NCBI RefSeq assembly: GCF_000740795.1
Contig: NZ_JGYG01000002.1
Location: 62,001-126,000 of the forward strand
Length of the DNA: 64,000 nucleotides
Reading direction: 5' to 3'
Source of the DNA: Haematobacter massiliensis
GTDB lineage: Bacteria > Pseudomonadota > Alphaproteobacteria > Rhodobacterales > Rhodobacteraceae
Each line of letters begins with the position of its first letter. The first letter of the stretch is position 1. The position numbers were made by a program, and so were the translations under genes. Shown here one piece after another: positions 10,772 through 20,145 of this stretch. The notes below the pieces were generated by a model. That model was not told the DNA's origin and did not search any database. It saw only the letters and a list, made by a program, of their open reading frames with translations.

Positions 10772-12190
10772 ATGAACCGTTATCCGCGCAACATGCTGGG
10801 CTACGGGGCCAACCCGCCCGATCCGAAGTGGCCGGGCGGCGCGAAGGTCGCCGTGCAGATCGTCCTCAACTATGAGGAGGGGGGCGAGAATTCCGTCCTG
10901 CATGGCGACGCAGCCTCCGAGGCATTCCTGTCCGATATCGCGGGCGCGGCCATGTGGCCGGGACAGCGGCACTGGAACATGGAATCCATCTACGAATACG
11001 GCGCGCGGGCCGGGTTCTGGCGGCTGCACCGGCTGTTCACGGCCATGGACATTCCCGTGACGATCTATGGCGTGGCGACGGCGCTTGCCCGCAGCCCGGT
11101 TCAGGTCCGCGCGATGCAGGAGGCGGGCTGGGAGATTGCGTCCCACGGGCTGAAATGGGTCGAGCACAAGGACATGCCGGAGGACGAGGAGCGCCGGCAG
11201 ATCGCCGAGGCGATCCGGCTGCATACCGAGGTTACGGGACAGGCCCCGCGCGGCTGGTACACGGGGCGGTCCTCCGCCAATACCGTGCGGCTGACCGCGG
11301 AAACGCGGCGCTTCGACTACGTCTCCGATACCTATGACGACGATCTGCCCTATTGGCTCGATGTGGAGGGGCATGACCAGCTCATCATCCCCTATACGCT
11401 GGAAGCGAACGACATGCGTTTCGCCACCGCGCCCGGCTACATCACCGGGGAGCAGTTCTATACCTATCTGAAGGACACGTTCGACACGCTCTATGAGGAG
11501 GGAGTGGAGGGCGCGCCCAAGATGTTCTCGGTCGGGCTGCACTGCCGTCTGATCGGGCGTCCCGGCAAGCTCGCCGGGCTGAAGAAGTTTCTGCAGTATG
11601 CCCGGCAGAAGGAAGGCGTCTGGTTCGCGCGCCGTGTGGATATTGCCGAGCACTGGCACCGCACCCATCCCGCGCCAGGCCGTCGCGACCGTCCGACGCT
11701 TCTGGCGCAGGACGCTTTCGTGGCGCGGTTCGGCAGCGTCTATGAGCATTCTCCCTGGATCGCCGAACGCGCCTGGGGTCTGGAGCTCGGCCCGGAGCAT
11801 GATTGCGCGATCGGCATGCATTCGGCGCTGACCCGCATCTTCCGCAGCGCGACGGAGGCGGAGCGCCTGGGCGTGCTGCGTGCTCACCCTGATCTGGCGG
11901 GCAAGCTGGCAGCGGCCAAGCGGCTGACGGCCGAATCGACGGCGGAGCAGGCTTCCGCCGGGCTGGACGCGCTCACCGACGAGGAGCGGGAGCGCTTCAC
12001 CAGGCTCAACACCGCCTATGTGGAGAAGCACGGCTTCCCCTTCATCATCGCGGTGCGCGACCATACGAAGGACCAGATCCTTGCCGCCTTCGAGGCGCGG
12101 ATCGAGAATCACACACCGACCGAGATAGAGACCGCCTGCCGGCAGGTGGAGCGGATCGCCGAACTCCGACTGAAGGACATGCTGCCGTGA
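10772..12190 (+). CDS. puuE: fusion: allantoinase PuuE + OHCU decarboxylase UraD
   Basis: One polypeptide (472 aa) with two enzymes of urate breakdown. Residues 1 to about 300 are a polysaccharide-deacetylase-like allantoinase (PuuE), with NYEEGGE, the IASHGLKW motif and [12 protein letters not shown]. From about residue 315 the sequence becomes an OHCU decarboxylase domain, marked by [31 protein letters not shown] and [12 protein letters not shown]. The decarboxylase makes S-allantoin and the N-terminal domain opens it to allantoate. An ATG at 10766 is also in frame; 10772 has better spacing from GAGAAGAGGG. The 3' end overlaps the next gene by 4 bases. This fusion is known in proteobacteria. 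Confidence 0.92.
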   Translation: MNRYPRNMLGYGANPPDPKWPGGAKVAVQIVLNYEEGGENSVLHGDAASEAFLSDIAGAAMWPGQRHWNMESIYEYGARAGFWRLHRLFTAMDIPVTIYGVATALARSPVQVRAMQEAGWEIASHGLKWVEHKDMPEDEERRQIAEAIRLHTEVTGQAPRGWYTGRSSANTVRLTAETRRFDYVSDTYDDDLPYWLDVEGHDQLIIPYTLEANDMRFATAPGYITGEQFYTYLKDTFDTLYEEGVEGAPKMFSVGLHCRLIGRPGKLAGLKKFLQYARQKEGVWFARRVDIAEHWHRTHPAPGRRDRPTLLAQDAFVARFGSVYEHSPWIAERAWGLELGPEHDCAIGMHSALTRIFRSATEAERLGVLRAHPDLAGKLAAAKRLTAESTAEQASAGLDALTDEERERFTRLNTAYVEKHGFPFIIAVRDHTKDQILAAFEARIENHTPTEIETACRQVERIAELRLKDMLP

Positions 12191-13008
12191 GTGGATATTA
12201 CGCCGGAATGGGCGGGCTGCCCCCGCAGGACAGACTGATGACGGGGCGGGCCATCTTCACCGAGGCCTATTGCTTCATCCCCAAGGGCGTGATGAGCGAT
12301 ATCGTCACAAGCCTCTTTCCCGGCTGGGACAAGACGCATGGCTGGATGATCGCGCGGCCCATGAGCGGATTTTCGGAGACCTTCTCGCAATACATCATGG
12401 ATGTGGCGCCGGGCGGCGGCTCCGACGCGCCGGAGCCGGACGCCGGTGTGGAAGGCGTGATCTTCGTCGTGGAAGGGGAGCTCGCGCTCACCTACGGCGG
12501 GATGACCCATGCGATGTCGGCGGGAGGATATGCCTATCTGCCGCCGGGGCTGAAGTGGACGCTGCGCAATCCGGGCCACGGGCCCGCGCGTTTCCACTGG
12601 GTGCGCAAGCTCTATGAAACGGCGCCCGGCGTGGATATCCCCGAAGCCTTCGTGGCCAATGAGCGGGAGATCGAGATCAGCTGGATGCCTGACACGGGTG
12701 AACGCTGGGGCACCACGCGGTTCGTCTCGCCGTCGGACATCCGCCACGACATGCATGTGAACATCGTGACCCTGCGCCCCGGCGCGCGCATCCCGTTCGA
12801 GGAGACGCATGTCATGGAGCATGGTCTCTACGTGCTGGAGGGTCAGGCGGTCTACAAGCTGAACACCGACTGGGTGGAAGTGGAGCCGGGGGACTTCATG
12901 TGGCTCCGCGCCTTCTGCCCGCAGGCCTGTTATGCGGCGGGCGACCGTCCGTTCCGCTATCTGCTCTACAAGGACGTGAACCGCCACGCGCGGCTCCGCC
13001 GCTTCTGA
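12187..13008 (+). CDS. allE: (S)-ureidoglycine aminohydrolase, bicupin
   Basis: A 273-residue two-cupin protein. The first barrel contains [19 protein letters not shown] and the second [21 protein letters not shown], with the metal-ligand set E-T-H/E-H expected of AllE/UGHY enzymes (Mn-dependent release of ammonia from ureidoglycine). It starts with GTG inside the stop of the allantoinase/decarboxylase gene, so it is translated as part of that operon. An allantoate-hydrolysing enzyme would be needed between the two steps and is not in the window. Confidence 0.88.
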   Translation: MSGYYAGMGGLPPQDRLMTGRAIFTEAYCFIPKGVMSDIVTSLFPGWDKTHGWMIARPMSGFSETFSQYIMDVAPGGGSDAPEPDAGVEGVIFVVEGELALTYGGMTHAMSAGGYAYLPPGLKWTLRNPGHGPARFHWVRKLYETAPGVDIPEAFVANEREIEISWMPDTGERWGTTRFVSPSDIRHDMHVNIVTLRPGARIPFEETHVMEHGLYVLEGQAVYKLNTDWVEVEPGDFMWLRAFCPQACYAAGDRPFRYLLYKDVNRHARLRRF

Positions 13009-13073
13009 AGGGGTCTGTTCACCGCGGCCCGCGCTGCCTATCGTCAGCCCCAGAGAGATAACGGGGTCGGACG

Positions 13074-13856
13074 ATGGGCACACGGCCGTTGCGGAACCGC
13101 CACCTTCGCCGTCCGGTGGAGGCGGCGCGCGCCTTGGTGAGCCACCGGCGTTCGCGGGGGGCGGATCTCGCGCTTGCGACCTTTCTGGCCGGCATCGCGG
13201 GATGCGCCAATGCAGGCGGGTTCTTTGCCGTCGGGCAATATACCTCGCACATGACGGGCTATCTGTCGCAGGTCGCGGATGGTCTGGTACTGATGAATCT
13301 CAGGATGCTCGGCATAAGCCTTGGCGCCATCCTCTGCTTCATGCTGGGCGCGGCGCTGAGCGCGGTGCTCATCAACTGGGCGCGGGAGCGTCACCGTCAG
13401 CGGCGGCGCCAATATGCCCTGCCCCTGACGGTCGAGGGTATTCTCCTTCTCCTTTTCGCTACCTTCGGCAGCGGCGCCGCGCGGGAAGCAGGGGAGCCGG
13501 GCCTTTTGGCAGCGATGATGATGCTCTGCTTCGTCATGGGCCTGCAGAACGCGACGATCACCAAGATCTCCGGCGCCCGCATCCGCACCACCCATGCGAC
13601 GGGGATGATCACCGATGTCGGGATCGAGGCAGGCCGCGCCGCCTATGGCCTGGTCGCGCCGGGGAGTGGCGTGCGGGTGAACGGGCCGAACCTGCGGATG
13701 CTGTTGCGGATTCTTGGCGCCTTTCTGGCGGGGGGAATCGTAGGCGCGGTGGGCTTCGGAAGATTCGGATTTGTCTTTGCGATGCCGCTCGGGCTGCTGT
13801 TGCTGGCCATCTCATTGCCGATGTTTTTCGCAGGGCGGCGTATCGCCCGCGTCTGA
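13074..13856 (+). CDS. YoaK/DUF1275 family membrane protein
   Basis: A 260-residue integral membrane protein with about six hydrophobic segments. It contains LATFLAGIAGCANAGGFFAVGQYTSHMTG (split: LAGIAGCANAGGF and YTSHMTGYLSQ), the signature of the YoaK/DUF1275 family, and later GLQNATITKISGARIRTTHATGM-type sequence with the THATG motif. The first 30 residues are Arg-rich and cytosolic. The function of this family is not established; some members have been proposed as small-molecule permeases. It starts 65 bases after allE and may or may not belong to that operon. A 6-base hairpin at its stop lacks a T tract. Confidence 0.85.
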   Translation: MGTRPLRNRHLRRPVEAARALVSHRRSRGADLALATFLAGIAGCANAGGFFAVGQYTSHMTGYLSQVADGLVLMNLRMLGISLGAILCFMLGAALSAVLINWARERHRQRRRQYALPLTVEGILLLLFATFGSGAAREAGEPGLLAAMMMLCFVMGLQNATITKISGARIRTTHATGMITDVGIEAGRAAYGLVAPGSGVRVNGPNLRMLLRILGAFLAGGIVGAVGFGRFGFVFAMPLGLLLLAISLPMFFAGRRIARV

Positions 13857-14054
13857 CTGTCGCAACAGTCTGGAAATCTGTAATTTAGCCGTAAATTGGG
13901 GTGTGACGTGTTTGCGGGTCTCGCCAACTTTCCTTATGGATGGCTCAACACCCAGCCAACATCATGCCAACGTGGACATTGCCACGAAGGCGAAACAGAC
14001 CGCGCATACGTTTGCTCCCGGCTGGCGTGACGTGATTGAAAAGGAGAGACCAAA

Positions 14055-16970
14055 ATAGAACAGAACCTCCTGCTCCTTCTCGTCTGCTTACCTTTCATCG
14101 GCAGTCTCGCAGTGCTCACGCTCAGTCCGCGGGCAAGGGATGCCGTGACATGGGTGTCTGCTGCGGTGAATGCGCTGGGGGTGGTGATCCTCTATGTGCT
14201 CCGGCCCTATGTGCTGGACGGGGTGATCCTCAGAAACCGCATCCGCTGGCTGCCGGAGCTCGGGCTGGATTTCACGCTGCGCCTCGACGGGTTCGCCTGG
14301 TTCATGCTGCTTCTGGTGTTCGGGATCGGGCTGCTGGTGGTCATCTACGCCCGCTATTACCTGACGACCAAGGATCCGGTGCCACGGTTCTTCAGCTATC
14401 TCCTCGCCTTCACAGGCGCGATGACGGGGATGCTCGTGTCGGGCAACCTCATCATGCTGGTGGTGTTCTGGGAGCTGACCAGCGTCTTCTCCTTCCTGCT
14501 CATCGGGTTCTGGTATCACAACGCGACGGCACGGGACGGGGCGCGGATGGCGCTCATGGTCACGGGCGGTGGCGGTTTGTGCCTGCTGGTCGGCGTGCTG
14601 ATCCTTGGCCATATCGTCGGCTCCTACGATCTGGACTGGGTTCTTGCCTCGGGCGACCTGGTGCGGGAGCATCCGCTCTACAGGGTGGTGCTGATCCTCG
14701 TGCTGCTGGGCGCCTTTACCAAATCGGCGCAGTTCCCCTTTCATTTCTGGCTGCCGAATGCGATGGCGGCCCCTACGCCGGTGTCCTCCTACCTGCATTC
14801 CGCCACGATGGTGAAGGCGGGTGTCTTCCTGCTCATCCGTTTCTCGCCCGTTCTCGGCGGCACGCCGGAGTGGTTCTGGATCGTCGGCGGCGTCGGCATG
14901 ATCACGCTGCTGATCGGCGCGGTCACGGCGCTCTTCCGGCATGACCTCAAGGGACTCCTGGCCTATTCCACCATCAGCCACCTTGGCCTCATCACCGCGC
15001 TGGCGGGGATCGGCAGCCCGCTCGCCATTGTCGCGGCGATCTTCCACATCGGCAACCATGCGGTGTTCAAGGCATCGCTCTTCATGGCCGCGGGCATCAT
15101 CGACCATGAGACGGGGACACGCGACATGCGCCGTCTGTCGGGCCTCTACAAGCTCATGCCCATTACCGCGACGCTGGCCATCGTGGCTGCGGCCGCCATG
15201 GCGGGCGTCCCCCTGTTGAACGGCTTCCTCTCCAAGGAGATGTTCTTCGCCGAGGCCGCCGAATGGCACAACGGCTCGGTGCTGGACAATGCGATGCCGT
15301 ATATCGCGACCCTCGCCGGGGCCTTCGCCGTCGCCTATTCCCTGCGGTTCATCCATGCGGTGTTTTTCGGACCCGCGCCCATCGACCTTCCGAAAGTGCC
15401 GCATGAGCCGCCCGCCCTCATGCGGCGGCCGGTGGAGCTGCTGGTGCTGATCTGCGTCGTGGTCGGCATCTTTCCGGCTGCGACCATCGGGCCCTACCTC
15501 TACTCCGCCGCCGTATCGGTGCTGGGGCGCGACCTGCCTTATTACAGCCTGTCGCTGTGGCACGGTTTCAACCTGCCGCTGGTGATGAGCATTCTGGCCA
15601 TCGTCGTCGGTGTCGCGATCTATGTCGTTCTGGCCCGGAGGCTCCCCGAAGGGCCGGAGGGCGCGCCGTTCTTCCACCGCCTGTCGGGGGAGGACATGTT
15701 CGACCGGACGGTGCTCGCGCTCACCTGGAAATGGCCGCGCATCCTCATCCGCTACATCGCGACGGAACGACTCCAGCCGCAGCTTCGCTGGCTGGTGGCA
15801 ATCGTGCTGGGGTTGGTCGGGCTGACGCTCTGGGGCCGCTTCCAGTTCACGCCGCAGCTCCCCGACGAGGCCCCGAGCCTCGCCTTCGCGATGATCTGGG
15901 TCGTGGGCGGCGCCTGCGCCATCGGCGCGGCCCATCAGGCCAAGTATCACCGCTTCGCGGCGCTTGTTCTGCTGGGTGGCGCGGGGGTGGTGACCTGCAT
16001 GACCTTCGCCTGGCTCGCCGCTCCCGACCTTGCGGTGACGCAGCTCGTGGTGGAAATCGTGACGACGGTGCTCCTGCTGCTCGGCCTCCGCTGGCTGCCG
16101 AAGCGCCAGCAGGATATCCGGGTCGATGTCAACGTGACGGACCGTGCGCGCCGCTGGCGGGACTTCGCGCTGGCGGTGATCTGCGGGGCGGGTGTGGCGG
16201 CGATTGCCTACACGATCATGACGGCGGGAACGGACCGCCCCATCGCGGACTGGTTCCTGGAGCACGCCTATTCCGAAGGCGGCGGCACCAATGTGGTCAA
16301 CGTCATCCTCGTGGACTTCCGGGCCTTCGATACTTTCGGGGAAATCACCGTGCTGGGTGTCGTGGGGCTGACGGTCTTTGCCCTGCTCCGCCGCTTCCGC
16401 CCGTCGCAGGAAAGCGTCGAGCTACCGGAGCAGCAGCGCTTCCAGTCCCGTATCGACCGCGACAGCGAGGAACGGGAGGACGAGCAGACGATCCGCGACT
16501 ACCTCTATGTGCCCTCTGTCATCATGCACTGGATGTTCCCGCCGATCATCGTGCTGTCGGTCTACCTGTTCCTGCGCGGGCATGATCTTCCGGGCGGCGG
16601 ATTTGCGGGCGGCGTTGTCATGGCGATCGGCTTCCTGCTCCAGTATCTCGCGGCCAATGCGCGATGGGTTGAGGATCAGCTGACCGTGCTTCCCGTCCGC
16701 TGGATCGCGTCCGGCATGCTGATCGCGGTGGCAACGGGGGCGGGGGCGTGGCTCTTCGGCTATCCGTTCCTGACGGCACATGCCCGCTACGTGCACGTGC
16801 CCTGGATCGGAGACGTGCCCGCGGCGACGGCGCTGCTGTTCGACCTCGGCGTGTTCTCTCTCGTCGTTGGCGCGACGCTGCTGATGCTCATCGCCATCGC
16901 CCACCAATCCATCCGCTCGAGCCGCAAGCAGCGGGAGCCGGAAGAAAAAGACCCGAAAGAGGCCGCCTGA
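14055..16970 (+). CDS. mrpA: Na+/H+ antiporter subunit A fused to subunit B (MrpAB), AUA start
   Basis: Large membrane subunit of the Mrp (Pha/Mnh) cation/proton antiporter, related to complex I NuoL. It includes the TK/PF core (KSAQFPFHFWLPNAM) and HNHAVFKA-type helix (GNHAVFKASLFMAAG). From about residue 815 an MrpB domain follows (VIMHWMFPPI, GHDLPGGGFAGG), so A and B are one protein as in other proteobacteria. The first in-frame ATG/GTG is GTG 14112, but it would cut the conserved first helix (LPFIGSLA). Codons upstream encode EQNLLLLLVCLPFIG, opening at ATA 14055, 8 bases behind AAGGAG (14041-14046). I therefore place the start at ATA (971 aa); CTG 14070 is an alternative. Confidence 0.9.
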   Translation: MEQNLLLLLVCLPFIGSLAVLTLSPRARDAVTWVSAAVNALGVVILYVLRPYVLDGVILRNRIRWLPELGLDFTLRLDGFAWFMLLLVFGIGLLVVIYARYYLTTKDPVPRFFSYLLAFTGAMTGMLVSGNLIMLVVFWELTSVFSFLLIGFWYHNATARDGARMALMVTGGGGLCLLVGVLILGHIVGSYDLDWVLASGDLVREHPLYRVVLILVLLGAFTKSAQFPFHFWLPNAMAAPTPVSSYLHSATMVKAGVFLLIRFSPVLGGTPEWFWIVGGVGMITLLIGAVTALFRHDLKGLLAYSTISHLGLITALAGIGSPLAIVAAIFHIGNHAVFKASLFMAAGIIDHETGTRDMRRLSGLYKLMPITATLAIVAAAAMAGVPLLNGFLSKEMFFAEAAEWHNGSVLDNAMPYIATLAGAFAVAYSLRFIHAVFFGPAPIDLPKVPHEPPALMRRPVELLVLICVVVGIFPAATIGPYLYSAAVSVLGRDLPYYSLSLWHGFNLPLVMSILAIVVGVAIYVVLARRLPEGPEGAPFFHRLSGEDMFDRTVLALTWKWPRILIRYIATERLQPQLRWLVAIVLGLVGLTLWGRFQFTPQLPDEAPSLAFAMIWVVGGACAIGAAHQAKYHRFAALVLLGGAGVVTCMTFAWLAAPDLAVTQLVVEIVTTVLLLLGLRWLPKRQQDIRVDVNVTDRARRWRDFALAVICGAGVAAIAYTIMTAGTDRPIADWFLEHAYSEGGGTNVVNVILVDFRAFDTFGEITVLGVVGLTVFALLRRFRPSQESVELPEQQRFQSRIDRDSEEREDEQTIRDYLYVPSVIMHWMFPPIIVLSVYLFLRGHDLPGGGFAGGVVMAIGFLLQYLAANARWVEDQLTVLPVRWIASGMLIAVATGAGAWLFGYPFLTAHARYVHVPWIGDVPAATALLFDLGVFSLVVGATLLMLIAIAHQSIRSSRKQREPEEKDPKEAA

Positions 16971-17311
16971 TGGAAATCGTTCTCTCCCTTGCCATCGGGG
17001 TGCTCTGCGCATCGGGGATCTGGCTGATCCTGCGCCCCCGGACCTATCAAGTCATCATCGGGCTATGCCTGCTGTCCTATGGGGTGAACCTGTTCATCTT
17101 CTCCATGGGCGGGCTACGGCCGGGTGCCCCTGCCATCCTGCAGAAAAGCGGTACCGTTGATCCGTCGCTTTATACCGACCCGGTTCCTCAGGCCCTGGTG
17201 TTGACGGCCATCGTCATCAGCTTCGCCACGACGGCGCTGTTTCTGGTGGTGCTCATGGCGTCCCGCGGCTTCACGGGAACGGACCATGTGGACGGGCAGG
17301 AGCGCGACTGA
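16970..17311 (+). CDS. mrpC: Na+/H+ antiporter subunit C
   Basis: NuoK-like subunit of the Mrp antiporter; 113 aa with three transmembrane helices. Typical sequence: GIWLILRPRTYQVIIGLCLLSYGVNLFIF (starting near residue 15, split in my reading as LILRPRTYQVIIG and LLSYGVNLFIF), then DPVPQALVLTAIVI, the MrpC hallmark. Its ATG shares the final base of the mrpA stop (TGATG), and its own stop shares a base with mrpD. These one-base overlaps imply strict translational coupling and fixed stoichiometry. Confidence 0.95.
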   Translation: MEIVLSLAIGVLCASGIWLILRPRTYQVIIGLCLLSYGVNLFIFSMGGLRPGAPAILQKSGTVDPSLYTDPVPQALVLTAIVISFATTALFLVVLMASRGFTGTDHVDGQERD

Positions 17312-18999
17312 TGAACGGCACGCTTCCCGACCACCTGATCGTCGCACCCATCCTGATCCCGTTCGTCGCGGGCGCACTGATGCTGTTCTACGACGACCGC
17401 GCCCGCGCGGCACGGCTCGTCATCAGCCTCATCTCCACCCTGTCGCTGCTGATCGTCGCGGGCATGCTTCTGGCGCAGAGCGAGGGTTCCAACAGCACCG
17501 GCGGCAACGATGTCGGCGTCTATCTGCTGGGCAACTGGCCGCCCCCCTTCACGATCGTTCTCGTGCTGGACCGGCTTTCGGCGCTGATGCTGCTGCTGAC
17601 CGCCTGTCTCGCGCTTCCCGCCCTGCTGTTCGCCTCCGCCGGATGGGACAGGCAGGGCCAGCATTTCCACAGTCTGTTCCAGTTCCTGCTGATGGGCCTG
17701 AACGGCGCGTTTCTGACGGGCGACCTGTTCAACCTGTTTGTGTTCTTCGAGGTGCTGCTGGCGGCGTCCTACGGCCTGCTTCTGCATGGCTCGGGGCGCG
17801 CGCGCGTACGGTCGGGGCTGCATTACATTGCGGTCAACCTTGTCGCATCGCTTTTCTTCCTGGTGGGCGTGAGCCTGATCTATGGCGTGACCGGCACGCT
17901 CAACATGGCTGATCTGGCGTTGAAGCTGTCTGTCCTGCCGGCGGAGGATCGTCCGCTCGTTCTCGCGGCGGCGGCAATTCTGGGGGTGGTCTTCGCGGTG
18001 AAGGCGGGCATGTGGCCGCTCTCCTTCTGGCTGCCGGGGGCCTATATGTCGGCCGCGGCGCCGGTGGGTGCCATATTCGCGGTGATGACCAAGGTCGGCC
18101 TTTACGTGATCCTGCGGCTGTCGACGCTGCTCTTCGGGGCGGATGCGACGGTGGCGGCGGGCTTTGGCGCCTATGTCGTGCTGCTCGGTGGTCTTGCGAC
18201 GCTGTTCTATGGGATGATCGGTCTCATGGCGGCACAGGGCCTGCCGCGGGTTGCGAGCTTCAGCGTGCTGATCTCGGCGGGCACGATCCTGTCGGCTATC
18301 GGGCTTGGCATTTTCTCCGGACCGCAGATGTATGCCTCCGCGCTGTATTACATGTTGGCTTCCACTCTGGCGGCGAGTGCGCTTTTCCTCATTTCCGAAC
18401 TGATGGAGCGGGAGCAGGGTGCCATTGCCACGATGCTGGCCGTGACGGCGGATGCCTATGGCTTCGGCGACCAGGATCCGGAGGATGAGCCGGAGCAGAC
18501 GGACGGCGGCCTGTTCCTGACCGCGACCCATACGATCCTTGCTCTGTCCTTTGCGGTGATCACATTGATCTTGGCGGGGATGCCGCCGCTTGCCGGCTTT
18601 CTGGGCAAGGTCGGCCTGATTACCGGAGCGTTGGCAGGACCGGCGTCACAACCGGTGCCGCCCGTTGTCTGGGCCTATATCGCGCTCCTGATCCTGTCTG
18701 GGTTTGCAACGCTGGTGGTTCTGGTCCGTATCGGCATCCACACCTTCTGGGCGCCGATGGAGGAGATCGCGCCGCGGATACGGGTGGCGGAACTCGTTCC
18801 CATCGTGATGCTGATCGGCTTCTCTCTGCTGCTCACGCTGGAGGCGCGGCCTGTCATGCGGTATCTCGGCCAGACCGGGGCGATGCTGGAAAATCCCGCC
18901 ATCTATATCCATGCGGTGACGGCGGAGCAGCCTTCCACGGGTATTCCGCTCTCTGAAACCGGCAATGGCCGTGCTTCTGCCGGGGGGGTGACGCAATGA
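17311..18999 (+). CDS. mrpD: Na+/H+ antiporter subunit D
   Basis: NuoM/N-like membrane subunit, 562 aa with about 14 hydrophobic helices, proposed to carry one of the proton channels. Recognisable elements are LLMGLNGAFLTGDLFNLFVFFEVL, spread over about residues 128-151 and containing the conserved FNLFVFFE glutamate, and AVKAGMWPLSFWLPGAY near 230 with the lysine of the channel. GMPPLAGFLGKVGL lies near 423. Translation starts on the last base of mrpC and ends 4 bases into mrpE. Confidence 0.96.
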   Translation: MNGTLPDHLIVAPILIPFVAGALMLFYDDRARAARLVISLISTLSLLIVAGMLLAQSEGSNSTGGNDVGVYLLGNWPPPFTIVLVLDRLSALMLLLTACLALPALLFASAGWDRQGQHFHSLFQFLLMGLNGAFLTGDLFNLFVFFEVLLAASYGLLLHGSGRARVRSGLHYIAVNLVASLFFLVGVSLIYGVTGTLNMADLALKLSVLPAEDRPLVLAAAAILGVVFAVKAGMWPLSFWLPGAYMSAAAPVGAIFAVMTKVGLYVILRLSTLLFGADATVAAGFGAYVVLLGGLATLFYGMIGLMAAQGLPRVASFSVLISAGTILSAIGLGIFSGPQMYASALYYMLASTLAASALFLISELMEREQGAIATMLAVTADAYGFGDQDPEDEPEQTDGGLFLTATHTILALSFAVITLILAGMPPLAGFLGKVGLITGALAGPASQPVPPVVWAYIALLILSGFATLVVLVRIGIHTFWAPMEEIAPRIRVAELVPIVMLIGFSLLLTLEARPVMRYLGQTGAMLENPAIYIHAVTAEQPSTGIPLSETGNGRASAGGVTQ

Positions 19000-19478
19000 T
19001 CCGCCGCTACATTCCCTATCCGCTGCTCGCGCTGATGCTGACGCTGATGTGGCTGATCCTCACGCGGTTCTCGCTCGGCAATCTGATCCTCGGGCTGGCC
19101 GTGGCACTGGTGGCCAGCCAGGTGATGGTGCGCCTGCAACCTTCGAAACCCCGCATCCGGCGCTGGAGCGTGATCCCGAAGATGTTTGCCATCCTCGGCT
19201 GGGACATCATCAAGTCGAACTGGAGCGTCGCCTGGGCCATCGTCTCCAACAAGAAGCGCAACCCGCATCTGGTGGAGATCATGCTCGATCTCCGCGATCC
19301 GACAGCGTTGGCGCTGCTGGCCATCACCATCACTGCGACGCCGGGCACGGCCTGGGTGGAATACCGGACGCAGGATGGGCGGCTTCTTCTCCATGTCTTC
19401 GATGAGGAGGAGGAAGGTTACTGGAGGCGCGTGGTCAAGAACCGCTATGAGGCGATGCTGATGGAGGTCTTCGAATGA
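18996..19478 (+). CDS. mrpE: Na+/H+ antiporter subunit E
   Basis: A 160-residue subunit with two N-terminal transmembrane segments (about 8-50) and a cytosolic C-terminal part. [12 protein letters not shown] at about 110-121 is close to the MrpE motif TxTPGT. The subunit has no counterpart in complex I and is needed for stability of the whole antiporter. Both ends overlap neighbouring genes by 4 bases (ATGA). Confidence 0.94.
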   Translation: MIRRYIPYPLLALMLTLMWLILTRFSLGNLILGLAVALVASQVMVRLQPSKPRIRRWSVIPKMFAILGWDIIKSNWSVAWAIVSNKKRNPHLVEIMLDLRDPTALALLAITITATPGTAWVEYRTQDGRLLLHVFDEEEEGYWRRVVKNRYEAMLMEVFE

Positions 19479-19756
19479 GCCATACGATCATGACGGCCGC
19501 CGTTCTTTATGCCCAGGTGGCGCTCGTGCTTGCCATGTGCTTTGCCACATGGCGCATTCTGGTGGGGCCGCGGGCGCAGGACAGGGTGCTGGGCCTCGAT
19601 ACGCTCTATGTGAACGGAATGCTGTTCCTGCTGACTGTCGGCATCCGTTCCGGCAACGTGTTCTTCTTCGAGGCGGCGCTGGTCATCGGGATGCTCGGTT
19701 TCGTGGCGACGGTGGCACTGGCGAAGTTCCTGATGCGCGGCGAGGTGATCGAATGA
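19475..19756 (+). CDS. mrpF: Na+/H+ antiporter subunit F
   Basis: A small 93-residue protein with three hydrophobic helices. [19 protein letters not shown] (around residues 31-49) is the MrpF signature, with the conserved D-R-V-L-G-x-D loop, followed by a helix and [19 protein letters not shown]. Start and stop overlap mrpE and mrpG by 4 bases each. Confidence 0.95.
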   Translation: MSHTIMTAAVLYAQVALVLAMCFATWRILVGPRAQDRVLGLDTLYVNGMLFLLTVGIRSGNVFFFEAALVIGMLGFVATVALAKFLMRGEVIE

Positions 19757-20145
19757 ACCCCGCCATCGACCTTCCGCTCTGGGCGGCCATTCCCGCCGCG
19801 ACCTTCCTGGTGATCGGAGCGACCCTGGCCCTTATCGGCTCCTTCGGGCTGGCGCGAATCTCCACTTTCTTCGAGCGCCTCCACGCGCCGACGCTCGGGA
19901 CGAGCTGGGGCGTCGCCGGCATCGCGATCTGCTCGATGATCGTCTCCACCTTTGTGACAGGGAAGCCGGTCATCCACGAATTGCTGATCGCCATCTTCAT
20001 CATGATCACGACGCCGGTCACGCTGATGCTCCTCGGCCGGGCCGTTCTCTACCGTCATCAGGCGGAAAAGGCGGAAGCGGAGCAGAAGCGGGCGGCGCTG
20101 GAGCGGGCAGAGCGGGCGCTGGACCCGAAAGGCGCAGAGGACTGA
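19753..20145 (+). CDS. mrpG: Na+/H+ antiporter subunit G
   Basis: Last gene of the antiporter operon; 130 aa. Three hydrophobic helices carry [22 protein letters not shown], the conserved MrpG loop (R-x-x-x-F-x-R-x-H-A-P-x-x-x-T-x-G), at about 33-54. The C-terminal 30 residues are a charged Glu/Lys/Ala/Arg helix that probably lies in the cytosol. The complete set A(B)CDEFG suggests a functional complex for sodium export and alkaline-pH homeostasis. kynU, on the other strand, ends immediately behind it with no room for a separate terminator. Confidence 0.95.
   Translation: MNPAIDLPLWAAIPAATFLVIGATLALIGSFGLARISTFFERLHAPTLGTSWGVAGIAICSMIVSTFVTGKPVIHELLIAIFIMITTPVTLMLLGRAVLYRHQAEKAEAEQKRAALERAERALDPKGAED

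Noticed and set aside
13855-13870. GACTGT/ACAGTC hairpin as terminator of the YoaK-type gene
   Set aside because: The stem is only six base pairs and is followed by TGGAAATC rather than a T tract.
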